A DNA stretch of 64,000 bases. Origin: Chloroflexota bacterium. Lineage in GTDB: Bacteria; Chloroflexota; UBA11872. Positions 35,259 through 43,107 of the stretch are shown piece after piece (positions within the stretch are counted from its first letter, which is position 1; the number at the start of each line of letters is the position of its first letter). The stretch is taken from the NCBI GenBank assembly GCA_026708035.1, contig JAPOVQ010000029.1:1-64000 (forward strand). The letters run 5' to 3'. A program made the position numbers and the translations under genes. The notes under the pieces were generated by a model. The model was not told where the DNA came from and searched no databases. It worked only from the letters and a program-made list of their open reading frames with translations.

Positions 35259-36617
35259 CTAGGCCGTTACGCCGGCCACCCGGTCGTGCAGGGCTTCGAC
35301 ATATCCCACGTCGTAGGTACCTTCGGCGAACTGCGCGTCGTCCAGCACCGCCTGGTGAAAGGCCAGGTTGGTGGCTGGGCCCTCGATCAGTGTTTCGGCC
35401 AGGGTGCGACGCGCCCGATCGACGGCCTCCGCGCGTGTCTCGCCCCACACGATGAGCTTTGCCAGCAGCGAATCGTAGAACGGCGGCACCTCATAGCCGG
35501 CATACACGTGCGTATCCACGCGCACGCCGTAGCCACCCGGAAGGTGCAGCCGCGCGATCCGCCCGGAATCCGGTCGAAAGTCGCGCGTCGGATCTTCGGC
35601 GGTCAATCGAAACTCGATCGCATGGCCATTCCGGCCCACGTCCTCTTGGGATACGCCGAGCGAGTCGCCCCCGGCGATAGCGAGTTGCGCGGCAACCACG
35701 TCGAGACCGGTGATCGCTTCGGTGATGGGGTGCTCCACCTGAATGCGGGCGTTGGCCTCCATAAAGAAGAAATCACCGCTCGCGTCGACCAGGAACTCGA
35801 CGGTGCCCGCGCTGCGGTAGTCGAGCGCCTGCATCAGCCGCACCGCGGCCTGCGTGATGTCGTCGCTCAGACCATGCGGCAGATTGGGCGCCGGGGCCTC
35901 CTCGATGAGCTTCTGATAGCGGCGTTGAATCGAGCACTCGCGATGCCACGCGTGCACCACGGTCGTACCGTCACCGATCACCTGCACCTCGACGTGACGG
36001 GGCGACTCGATCAGTTTTTCGACGTAAAGGTCGCCGCTGCCGAAGGAGGCGCGCGCTTCGGCCTGGGCCAGCGAGAACAGCCCGGTCAACTCGTCGGGAT
36101 CGGCAACCGGTCGGATGCCGCGCCCCCCGCCGCCGGCCGCCGCCTTGAGCACGACCGGGAACCCGATATCGCGCGCGATTTGACGCGCATGGGTGGCGTC
36201 TCGCACCGGCTCCTCGGACCCGGGAACGACGGGCAGGCCCGCCGCCACAGCCGCCGCACGGGCCTGAACCTTGTCGCCCAACGATCGAATCGTGTCGGGG
36301 GCCGGTCCCACGAACATCAGGTTGTAGCGGGCGCACACCTCGGCAAAGTAGGCATTCTCGGCCAGGAAGCCGGCGCCGGGGTGCACCGCGTCCGCACCGG
36401 TGTTGAGCGCGGCGCCGATGATATTGGGGACATTCAAGTAGCTCGCGCTCGAGGCCGCGGGACCGATGCACACCGACTCATCGGCAATCCGCACCGGCAA
36501 ACTATCCGCATCGGCCTCTGAGTAAATGGCCACCGTCTCGATCCCGAGATCGTGACACGCCCGAATAACTCGAACCGCCATTTCACCGCGGTTGGCCACC
36601 AGCACTTTTTCAAGCAC
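35259..36617 (-). CDS. accC: Acetyl-CoA carboxylase biotin carboxylase
   Basis: A 452-residue ATP-grasp enzyme that carboxylates biotin on AccB. LVANRGEMAVRVIRA opens the pre-ATP-grasp domain. HPGAGFLAEN, the glycine-rich loop AAAGGGGRGIR and the catalytic MEANARIQVEHPITE are all present, and the length is typical. It follows fabG by six bases and precedes nusB by two, so the carboxylase subunit is expressed with the fabD-fabG unit, while its carrier accB sits with fabF. Confidence 0.97.
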   Translation of the reverse strand: MLEKVLVANRGEMAVRVIRACHDLGIETVAIYSEADADSLPVRIADESVCIGPAASSASYLNVPNIIGAALNTGADAVHPGAGFLAENAYFAEVCARYNLMFVGPAPDTIRSLGDKVQARAAAVAAGLPVVPGSEEPVRDATHARQIARDIGFPVVLKAAAGGGGRGIRPVADPDELTGLFSLAQAEARASFGSGDLYVEKLIESPRHVEVQVIGDGTTVVHAWHRECSIQRRYQKLIEEAPAPNLPHGLSDDITQAAVRLMQALDYRSAGTVEFLVDASGDFFFMEANARIQVEHPITEAITGLDVVAAQLAIAGGDSLGVSQEDVGRNGHAIEFRLTAEDPTRDFRPDSGRIARLHLPGGYGVRVDTHVYAGYEVPPFYDSLLAKLIVWGETRAEAVDRARRTLAETLIEGPATNLAFHQAVLDDAQFAEGTYDVGYVEALHDRVAGVTA

Positions 36618-36623
36618 TCGGCG

Positions 36624-37388
36624 TCATCCCATGTGGAGGCCGCCGTCGATCGTCATGACCTGCCCGGTGATATAGGAAGCGTCGCTGGATGCCAGAAACG
36701 CCACCGCGCCCGCAACATCGTCAGGCGTGGCGAAGCGCCCCAGCGGAATTCGGTCGATGATCCACTCGCGAAGCTCCCCCTCGAGGTCATCGGTCAGCGG
36801 GGAAATGACGAATCCCGGCGCGACGGCGTTCACCGTGATCCCGCGAGCGGCCACCTCGCGTGCCAGCGCAAGGGTGAATCCGACCAACCCGGCTTTGGCG
36901 GCCGCGTAGTTCGTTTGACCGGCGTTGCCCCCGGTGCCGGCCACCGAGGAGATGTTGATGATCCGCCCGTCGCGCTGCCGCAGCATGCCCCGCACCGCCC
37001 GTCGGGAGCAGGCGAAGGCCGAGCGGAGATTCGTGCGAATCACGTCGTCCCAGTCCTCGTCCCGCATCCGCATCAGCAGCGAGTCTCGGATGATGCCGGC
37101 GTTGTTGATCAACACGTCCAGGCCACCGAGGACTCGGATCGCCTCATCCACGACGTGGTTGGCGCCTTCGGTGGTCGATAGCTCGCCTCCTACGACCACG
37201 GCCGAGCCGCCCGCGTCCTGGATGGCGGCGGCGAGCTCTCGCGCCTTGGTCTCGTTGCGGTTGTAGTGCAACACCAGACGCGCACCCTCGGCCCCCAAGC
37301 GACGCGCGTACGCCTCGCCCAACGCGCCCGACGCCCCCGTGATCAACGTCCGCCGATCGGTCAGGCGGCCAGCTATGGGGTCAGACAT
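36624..37388 (-). CDS. fabG: 3-oxoacyl-ACP reductase
   Basis: A 254-residue short-chain dehydrogenase that reduces beta-ketoacyl-ACP with NADPH. The cofactor loop is TGASGALGEAYA, the NNAGI motif follows, and the catalytic Ser (ISSVAG) and Tyr-x3-Lys (NYAAAKAG) are intact. The C-terminus ends in GQVMTIDGGLHMG, a FabG hallmark. ATG 37388 overlaps the fabD stop by eight bases. Its place between fabD and accC makes the FabG role firm among SDR alternatives. Confidence 0.95.
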   Translation of the reverse strand: MSDPIAGRLTDRRTLITGASGALGEAYARRLGAEGARLVLHYNRNETKARELAAAIQDAGGSAVVVGGELSTTEGANHVVDEAIRVLGGLDVLINNAGIIRDSLLMRMRDEDWDDVIRTNLRSAFACSRRAVRGMLRQRDGRIINISSVAGTGGNAGQTNYAAAKAGLVGFTLALAREVAARGITVNAVAPGFVISPLTDDLEGELREWIIDRIPLGRFATPDDVAGAVAFLASSDASYITGQVMTIDGGLHMG

Positions 37389-38385
37389 TGCGCAGTTCCT
37401 TCGCCGCGGCGTCGGCCGAATCAGCATCGTAGACGTTGAGCAGGGAAACGTCTTGCCTTGCGCGGCGCAGCATGCTCGTCAGCAGGCCCTTGTGCCCGAA
37501 TTCCACGATGTGGGTCACACCCAACGCACCGAGTGTGCCCACACCGCGCCACCACTGCAACGGGGCCGCCACGTGCTCGGCAAGCTCCACGCGCAACTCG
37601 GCGGCCGTGTGCAGCGGCTGGCCGTCCATGTTGGCGATGACCGGAATCTGGGGATCCGCGAGCGGCGCGGCCAGCAGGCGCTCGCGCATCACGTCGCGCG
37701 CCGGCAGCATGGCCGCCGTGTGAAACGCCCCCGAAACGTCCAGCGGCACCACCCGCCGCGCTCCGGCTGCCTTGGCCGCCGCGGGAAGCTCGTTCAGCGA
37801 CTCCAGGTCTCCGCCAACCACCACCTGGCCGGGCGTGTTGACATTGGCGACGGAGAGATAGCTCCCCGGCACACGCGCGCGAATCTCGGCGACGACGGTT
37901 TCAGTCTGATCCGGATCCAGGCCCAGCACGGCGCTCATGCGCCCCGGCCGGCGCGCCGCGGCCTGCTGCATCGCCGCTCCGCGCGTAGCGACCATGGCCA
38001 TCACGGTGCGAATGTCAAGCGACCGGGCGACGGCAACGGCGGCCCACAAGCCCACGCTGTGCCCTGCCAAGGCGCGCACCGGAAGGGAATGGCCGTCGCT
38101 GCGCGCGGCGTGGCCCAGGGCCTCGGTGAACGCGGCAAACGCCGCCAGGGCCACGGCCACGACGGCCGGCTGCTGCACCCGGGTTGGGTGCAGCGCCTCC
38201 GACGGTCCGTGGAAGCAAAGCGCGGCCAGATCGTCGCCAAAGGCCGAGTCCGCGGCGGCAAACACCGCGCGCGCGGCGCCGGATCGGGCATAGAGATCCG
38301 CGCCCATCCCGGCCGCTTGGGCGCCCTGTCCCGGAAAGACGTAGGCAATCCCTGGCCTGCCGGCGGTGGTCACCGCCGCCCGCAC
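37381..38385 (-). CDS. fabD: Malonyl-CoA:ACP transacylase
   Basis: A 334-residue acyltransferase that loads malonate on ACP. FPGQGAQ opens the protein and the active serine is in LAGHSVGLWAA. The malonyl-binding arginine falls in ATRGAAMQ and the catalytic His in SGAFHTAAM. The nucleophile elbow reads GHSVG, followed by LW rather than the more common EY or EL. It sits three bases after rpmF and overlaps fabG. Confidence 0.95.
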   Translation of the reverse strand: MRAAVTTAGRPGIAYVFPGQGAQAAGMGADLYARSGAARAVFAAADSAFGDDLAALCFHGPSEALHPTRVQQPAVVAVALAAFAAFTEALGHAARSDGHSLPVRALAGHSVGLWAAVAVARSLDIRTVMAMVATRGAAMQQAAARRPGRMSAVLGLDPDQTETVVAEIRARVPGSYLSVANVNTPGQVVVGGDLESLNELPAAAKAAGARRVVPLDVSGAFHTAAMLPARDVMRERLLAAPLADPQIPVIANMDGQPLHTAAELRVELAEHVAAPLQWWRGVGTLGALGVTHIVEFGHKGLLTSMLRRARQDVSLLNVYDADSADAAAKELRNV

Positions 38386-38388
38386 CTG

Positions 38389-38589
38389 CTACCGATACTT
38401 GGCAGCCTGCTCGCTCGGCTCAACGACCACCGTGCCACGCAGATTGCCGCAAACTGCGCAGACGTGATGGCTTCGCATCAGCGCGTGACAGGTTGGACAA
38501 CGCACCAGGGTCGGGCTGGCAACGCGGATTTGATTTCGGCGGCGGCGGCGGCGCGAGCGCGTCAGCCGACGTTTAGGTTGAGCTCCCAT
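38389..38589 (-). CDS. rpmF: 50S ribosomal protein L32
   Basis: A 66-residue bL32 protein. The basic N-terminus (MGAQPKRRLTRSRRRRRRNQ) leads to the two zinc pairs CPTCHALMRSHHVCAVCG. This zinc-binding form implies no zinc-starvation paralogue is needed at this locus. It lies directly after the yceD-like gene, the arrangement conserved across many bacteria. Confidence 0.96.
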   Translation of the reverse strand: MGAQPKRRLTRSRRRRRRNQIRVASPTLVRCPTCHALMRSHHVCAVCGNLRGTVVVEPSEQAAKYR

Positions 38590-38598
38590 AGGCTCCCA

Positions 38599-39120
38599 TT
38601 ATCCCTTAGTTCCCGGCATTTCAGGAAACATTGTGGCCCGAAGCTCGGCCAGCCGGCTCCAGCGCGGATCGATGGCCGCTTCGGCGGGCTCTTCGGAGCT
38701 TTCCAATCCGGGACATTCGGGCCGGCACACCGGCATGAGCGGCAGTGCGGCAATCAGTCCCTCGGCCAGGAACGGCGTGAGATCGAGGTTGTGCTGATCG
38801 TCGAGCGGCCACACCGCCTCGAGACCCGCTTCCTCGGTCGCAGCCCCGTCCGGGTCGATCAAGAATTCGCCATCGGCCTCGAAGCGCAAGGTCTGGCGGG
38901 CGGGCTCCAGGCATCGCGCGCACGGTTGCTCGACGGACGCTTCGAACTCGCCGGATGCGTGGATGGCGCCGCTCAAGCGCACCAGGCGCACGCGGCCAGC
39001 CACCGAGGTGGCCAATTCGGCGACGTTGAGCGCCTCGGGCGGCGCAAGGACGTCGTGCCGCCGGCTGGTGCCGGGCGGCTCACGCACGAATGCCGCGACG
39101 TTGAAGACGAAGTCGTTCAC
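38599..39120 (-). CDS. yceD: YceD-family (DUF177) protein
   Basis: A 173-residue protein of the YceD / DUF177 family, thought to act in 23S rRNA or large-subunit maturation. The signature is the cysteine pair CARCLEP with the following LRFEADGEFLID, and a later CRPECPGL. It is adjacent to rpmF, with which YceD is nearly always paired. The biochemical role is not settled for the family. Confidence 0.9.
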   Translation of the reverse strand: MNDFVFNVAAFVREPPGTSRRHDVLAPPEALNVAELATSVAGRVRLVRLSGAIHASGEFEASVEQPCARCLEPARQTLRFEADGEFLIDPDGAATEEAGLEAVWPLDDQHNLDLTPFLAEGLIAALPLMPVCRPECPGLESSEEPAEAAIDPRWSRLAELRATMFPEMPGTKG

Positions 39121-39142
39121 GATGATCAGAGGGGTGAGCGGC

Positions 39143-39625
39143 CTAGACGGTCTCTTCGTCGCCGATTTCCGTGATACCGGCAGAATCCTCGTCGAGCGCC
39201 GAAATGCCGCGCCGAATGCTCGCCAGGTGAGAAATCAGGCGATGCTCGATATCGCGCAGCATGTTGAGCGCGTAGACGTCCATTTCCTCTCGCGACGCCT
39301 CGGTTCGCTCTTCCGCCGCCTCGATGATCTGCTCGGCCCTCGCTTCGGCCTGGCGGACGATCTCCTCGTCGCGCAGCATTTGATCAGCCTGCTCACGCGC
39401 CTGCTGGATGATCTGCTCGGCCTCCATTTGCGCCGATTGCGGAATCTGCTCGCGCTCCCGCAGCACCCGCCGCGCCTCCCGGACTTCCTCCGGAATGCGA
39501 ATGCGCATTTCGTCGACGATCTCCAGCAGGGTGCGCTCGTCCATCACGATGCGACGCATCATCGGCACGCGCTGGGCAGCGGTCACCAAGGCTTCAAGAC
39601 GTTCGATCAGATTGATGAGATCGAT
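39143..39625 (-). CDS. Conserved coiled-coil protein with apparent AUC start
   Basis: A 160-residue, highly charged, helical protein. It reads as an N-terminal conserved segment (LINLIERLEALV, then MDERTLLEIVDEMRI) followed by a long coiled coil (about 55-125) rich in Ala, Glu, Gln and Arg, like ATP synthase b-subunits or DivIVA but neither. I recall similar proteins between coaD and yceD in Gram-positive and Chloroflexota genomes; the function is unknown. The family N-terminus extends to ATC at 39625, eight bases after a perfect AGGAGGT. The first standard start, TTG at 39589, would delete that conserved segment and has no ribosome-binding site. Confidence 0.75.
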   Translation of the reverse strand: MDLINLIERLEALVTAAQRVPMMRRIVMDERTLLEIVDEMRIRIPEEVREARRVLREREQIPQSAQMEAEQIIQQAREQADQMLRDEEIVRQAEARAEQIIEAAEERTEASREEMDVYALNMLRDIEHRLISHLASIRRGISALDEDSAGITEIGDEETV

Positions 39626-39631
39626 GGCTAG

Positions 39632-40123
39632 CTACCTCCTCGGCGACGCATCGCCGTACTTCGCGGCCACGGCCGTGGCAACGTTTGCTGGCACAAACGG
39701 CGCCACGCTTCGGCCAAGGGCACCGATCTCCCGCACCAACGACGAACTGACGTAGGCATGCTCGGGCGCTGAGAGAAAGAACACCGTATCCAACTCCGGC
39801 GCGAGACGGCGATTCATGGCCGACAGCGCAAATTCATACTCAAAGTCAGACACTGCTCGCAGACCGCGCACCAATACGCTCGCTCCAATGTCCCGCGCAA
39901 AGTCTACCGTGAGTCCCCGATAGTCGCGCACGGAGACGTTGGGCAAGTGTGCGGTTGCCTCCCGCACCAGCGCGACGCGTTCCTCAGTGGAAAAGAGCGT
40001 GCGCGATACCGGCTGTTCGTATACCCCGGCCACGACTTCGGCGTGAAATGCCGCGCTGCGCGCGATCAGGTCCAAGTGCCCGTTAGTCGCCGGGTCGAAT
40101 GTGGCAGCAAAAAGCGCCCGCAT
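39632..40123 (-). CDS. coaD: Phosphopantetheine adenylyltransferase
   Basis: A 163-residue nucleotidyltransferase making dephospho-CoA from 4'-phosphopantetheine and ATP. TFDPATNGHLDLI carries the (H/T)xGH motif, RGLRAVSDFEYEF binds pantetheine, and YVSSSLVREI is the late ATP loop. The length is standard. Its stop codon is followed in the same frame by the coiled-coil gene, whose ribosome-binding site lies inside the coaD end. Confidence 0.96.
   Translation of the reverse strand: MRALFAATFDPATNGHLDLIARSAAFHAEVVAGVYEQPVSRTLFSTEERVALVREATAHLPNVSVRDYRGLTVDFARDIGASVLVRGLRAVSDFEYEFALSAMNRRLAPELDTVFFLSAPEHAYVSSSLVREIGALGRSVAPFVPANVATAVAAKYGDASPRR
39634..39640 (-). promoter_or_regulatory. Strong ribosome-binding site ahead of an AUC codon
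   Basis: AGGAGGT on the minus strand, inside the last codons of coaD and eight bases upstream of the ATC at 39625-39623. It is the best-matching Shine-Dalgarno in this operon, and it has no ATG, GTG or TTG at usable spacing in the coiled-coil gene's frame. Confidence 0.7.
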
Positions 40124-40153
40124 ATGGCAAAGCCGCTGGGGATGCGAGCGCGA

Positions 40154-40744
40154 TTATAGCGACGTTCGCTCGTCATCGGACTTCCCGTTCCCCAAGTGGC
40201 AGTAGATGGCAAAAGCCCCATCACCATGACGCCGGGTCTTCCACACCTGCCATGTTGGCGGGGAGTCGGGAGCGGCGCGCCGCGCGCTGAATTCAGCAAC
40301 AATCAAGCCACCGGCGGCAAGGACGCCCGGCCGAGCCAGCCGGTCCATCAGCGACACCCATGGATCATCGGCGTAGGGCGGGTCCGCCAGGACCAACCCG
40401 TAGGGCCCCCCTGCCGCCAGATCGGCGCGGAGCACATCGGCGCGCTCAACGCTGCCGGCGTGTTCCAGCCCGAGCCGGCGCAGATTGGCGCGAATCACCC
40501 CGCACGCCCGGGCGTCTCGTTCAATGAAGTGCACGCGCTCGGCGCCGCGGCTGAGCGCCTCGATCCCAAACGCGCCGGAGCCCGCGTAGCAATCCAGCAC
40601 CCGCGCCGGCGGTGGAGCGCCCAAGGAATCGAAGATGGCGGCCCGCAGGCGATCGATCGTCGGTCGCGTGCCCGGCGCGACCTGGATGCCGCGCCCGCGC
40701 AGCTCGCCTGCCACAACCCGGAGCCCGCGTCCCCTGGATGCCAC
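40154..40744 (-). CDS. rsmD: 16S rRNA (guanine966-N2)-methyltransferase
   Basis: A 196-residue SAM-dependent methyltransferase acting on 16S rRNA in the small subunit. LRVVAGELRGRGI and PTIDRLRAAIFDSLG form the family N-terminus, LDCYAGSGAFGIEALSRGA is the SAM site and LADPPY the catalytic loop. The start is GTG 40744. It lies just before coaD, a very common pair, and about 35 bases after recG. Confidence 0.94.
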   Translation of the reverse strand: MASRGRGLRVVAGELRGRGIQVAPGTRPTIDRLRAAIFDSLGAPPPARVLDCYAGSGAFGIEALSRGAERVHFIERDARACGVIRANLRRLGLEHAGSVERADVLRADLAAGGPYGLVLADPPYADDPWVSLMDRLARPGVLAAGGLIVAEFSARRAAPDSPPTWQVWKTRRHGDGAFAIYCHLGNGKSDDERTSL

Positions 40745-40779
40745 TCAGGTTTCGCCGCGGGAGCCGACGGGATGGAAGC

Positions 40780-43104
40780 CTAGCTCCATTCGCTCTCCTG
40801 GAGCATGGACTGAACGGCGGCCGCGAGCCGGGCGTGCTCCGGGCGCTCAAGCTCCGGGTCGGCCTGGATGATGCCTTCGGCGTCTTCACGGGTCCGCCAG
40901 ATCATCTCCATGTCACTCACGCTCGCAAACTGAAAGCTCGTCAACCCGTGCTGACGCGTGCCCAAGATATCGCCGGGGCCGCGCAGCTCGAGGTCGCGCT
41001 CCGCGAGCTCAAAGCCATCGTGAACGTTCTGGAGGATGCGCAGTCGGGCGTTCTCCGTGGCGTCCGTGGTGTCGCTCAGCAGCAGGCAATGGCTCTGCTG
41101 TCCGCCGCGCCCGACGCGCCCGCGCAACTGGTGCAGCTGCGACAGTCCAAAGCGCTCGGCGCCCTCGATCATGATCACGGTGGCCTGCGGCACGTCGATG
41201 CCGACTTCCACAACCGCCGTGCCGACGAGGATCTTCACTTCGCCGTCCCGAAAGGCTCGCATCACCGCGTCCTTGGCCTTGGCGCTCAGGCGCCCGTGCA
41301 AGAGTCCGATGGCGTGCGCCAGATCGGGGTAGACCTGCGTCGTGAGACGCTCGAACTCGTCCTTGGCGGATCGAACCTGGAGCGATTCCGACTCCTGGAT
41401 CAGCGGACAGATCACGAATGCCTGCCCATCGGCTTCGACCTGCTGACGCAGGAAGGCGTAGGCGTCGGCTCGGCGCGACTTCGGCACCCAGGCCGTACGC
41501 ACCGGCTTCCGCCCACCGGGCATCTCGCGTATCGACGTGACGTCCAGGTCTCCGTAGAAGGTCAGCGCCAGGGTGCGCGGAATCGGGGTGGCGGTCATCG
41601 CCAGCAGATGCGGGTTGTAGCCCTTGGCCCGGATCTCCCCGCGCTGCTGCACGCCAAAGCGATGCTGCTCGTCCACGACGGCGAGGTTCAGGCGAGCGAA
41701 TCGTGCGCTCTGCTGGATGAGCGCCTGCGTGCCTACGACCACGCCGATTTCGCCCGCAGCGACCTCGCGCCAGAGCCGCCGCTTGGCCGCGGCGGGAATG
41801 CCGCCGCTGATGCGCTCAACGCGCACGCCCAGCGGCCCGAGCAGGTCGGCAAGGGTTTGTGCGTGCTGCTCGGCCAGCACCTCGGTTGGCGCCATCATGG
41901 CGCCCTGCCAGCCGGCACGGCATACCGCGAACAGCGCGCCGGCGGCCACGGCGGTCTTGCCCGAGCCCACGTCGCCCTGCACGAGCCGACTCATTGGTGT
42001 GTCGCGGCGCAGATCATTGAGAACGTCAACCAGCGCCCGGCGCTGATCGTCGGTGAGCGTGAACGGCAGCCTGGCGCCGAAGTCCGCCATCGCGTCGCGG
42101 TCGAATTCAATCGGTCGGCCGGGCTGAGAGTCACGCCAGCGCCCACGGTGGGTGAGGATCGCGAGCTGGTAGACCAGCAGCTCGTCAAACGCGAGGCGCG
42201 CCATCGCGGATTCGGCGCTGGCCGCCGAGTCCGGGCGGTGCATCATCACCACCGCGTCCGCCACGCCGGGCAACTCGCGGCGCTTTCGCAGCGCGTCCGG
42301 CAGCGGGTCATCCAAGAGGTGGGCGTGCGAATCCACGGCCGCGGACACCCACCGCCGCAACTGGCGCTGCGTGACGCCCGCGGTCAAGGGGTAGACCGGG
42401 ACCAAGCGGCCGGCGTGGAGCCGCTCCGCCGCGTCCAGCTCATACTCCGGACTCGTCAGCTGCAGCCCGTTCCGGCCGTACTCCACGCGCCCCGCAAGCG
42501 CCACGTTGGGCCGCCCGGCCAGCGTGTTCGCGAGATACGGTTGGTTGAACCAGACGGCGGTGATCTGGCCGGTGTCGTCGTGCAAGACCGCCTCGGTGAT
42601 GCTCAGACGACGGGTCCGCGCGCGTCGCGAGGCAACGTCCACGATCGACCCGACCAGCGTCACGTCTTCCCCGGCGTTGACGTCGGAAATGGAAACCATC
42701 GCGCTGTGGTCGATGTAGCGATGCGGGGCATGTCGCAGCAAATCGCCGACCGTTGAAATCCCCAGGCTGCGCAGTCGCTTGGCCGCCGTGGCCCCGATGC
42801 CCCACAGCTCGGTGATCTGATCGTCCAGGCTGCCCGTTGGTTCGGGTTTGTGATCGGTAGTCAGCAGCGGCAGCACGGTCTCGATCAGATGCTGCCGCGT
42901 TGCCGGCTTCAGCGATGAGTACTTGGAGAGGCGTCGCAGCGCGGCGGCGATGTCCGGCGGCAGGTCGCCGAGGTCGCGCTCGAGCCAGCGCGAAAGCCCG
43001 TCGCCGACGGCGGAGTCGCGGTATCCGGTGCGCTGCTCCGCGCGCAGGATTTCCGCAATCCGCTCGACCATGGCCTGCGTGGTCGGCGCGCCGGCGCCAC
43101 TCAC
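40780..43104 (-). CDS. recG: ATP-dependent DNA helicase RecG
   Basis: A 774-residue branch-migration helicase that rescues stalled forks. An N-terminal helical extension of about 100 residues precedes the wedge OB domain (ITAVWFNQPYLANTL). The helicase motors carry motif I GDVGSGKTAVAAG, motif II VVDEQHRFGV, motif III TATPIPRT and motif VI QLRGRVGRG. All key residues are present, in contrast to PriA in this window. It lies four bases after the FakA-like gene. Confidence 0.96.
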   Translation of the reverse strand: MSGAGAPTTQAMVERIAEILRAEQRTGYRDSAVGDGLSRWLERDLGDLPPDIAAALRRLSKYSSLKPATRQHLIETVLPLLTTDHKPEPTGSLDDQITELWGIGATAAKRLRSLGISTVGDLLRHAPHRYIDHSAMVSISDVNAGEDVTLVGSIVDVASRRARTRRLSITEAVLHDDTGQITAVWFNQPYLANTLAGRPNVALAGRVEYGRNGLQLTSPEYELDAAERLHAGRLVPVYPLTAGVTQRQLRRWVSAAVDSHAHLLDDPLPDALRKRRELPGVADAVVMMHRPDSAASAESAMARLAFDELLVYQLAILTHRGRWRDSQPGRPIEFDRDAMADFGARLPFTLTDDQRRALVDVLNDLRRDTPMSRLVQGDVGSGKTAVAAGALFAVCRAGWQGAMMAPTEVLAEQHAQTLADLLGPLGVRVERISGGIPAAAKRRLWREVAAGEIGVVVGTQALIQQSARFARLNLAVVDEQHRFGVQQRGEIRAKGYNPHLLAMTATPIPRTLALTFYGDLDVTSIREMPGGRKPVRTAWVPKSRRADAYAFLRQQVEADGQAFVICPLIQESESLQVRSAKDEFERLTTQVYPDLAHAIGLLHGRLSAKAKDAVMRAFRDGEVKILVGTAVVEVGIDVPQATVIMIEGAERFGLSQLHQLRGRVGRGGQQSHCLLLSDTTDATENARLRILQNVHDGFELAERDLELRGPGDILGTRQHGLTSFQFASVSDMEMIWRTREDAEGIIQADPELERPEHARLAAAVQSMLQESEWS

Positions 43105-43107
43105 GCG

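Noticed and set aside
35247..36521. Long plus-strand frame opposite accC
   Set aside because: Antisense to an unmistakable biotin carboxylase, with no recognisable domain.
37339..39174. 611-residue plus-strand frame opposite fabD, rpmF and yceD
   Set aside because: It spans three real minus-strand genes and has no domain signature.
39143..39589. TTG 39589 as the start of the coiled-coil gene
   Set aside because: It lacks a ribosome-binding site and removes the conserved N-terminal helix, while AGGAGGT lies correctly spaced before ATC 39625. It remains the fallback if near-cognate initiation is disproved.
40612..42756. 714-residue plus-strand frame opposite recG and rsmD
   Set aside because: Antisense to intact RecG helicase motifs; composition typical of high-GC shadow frames.
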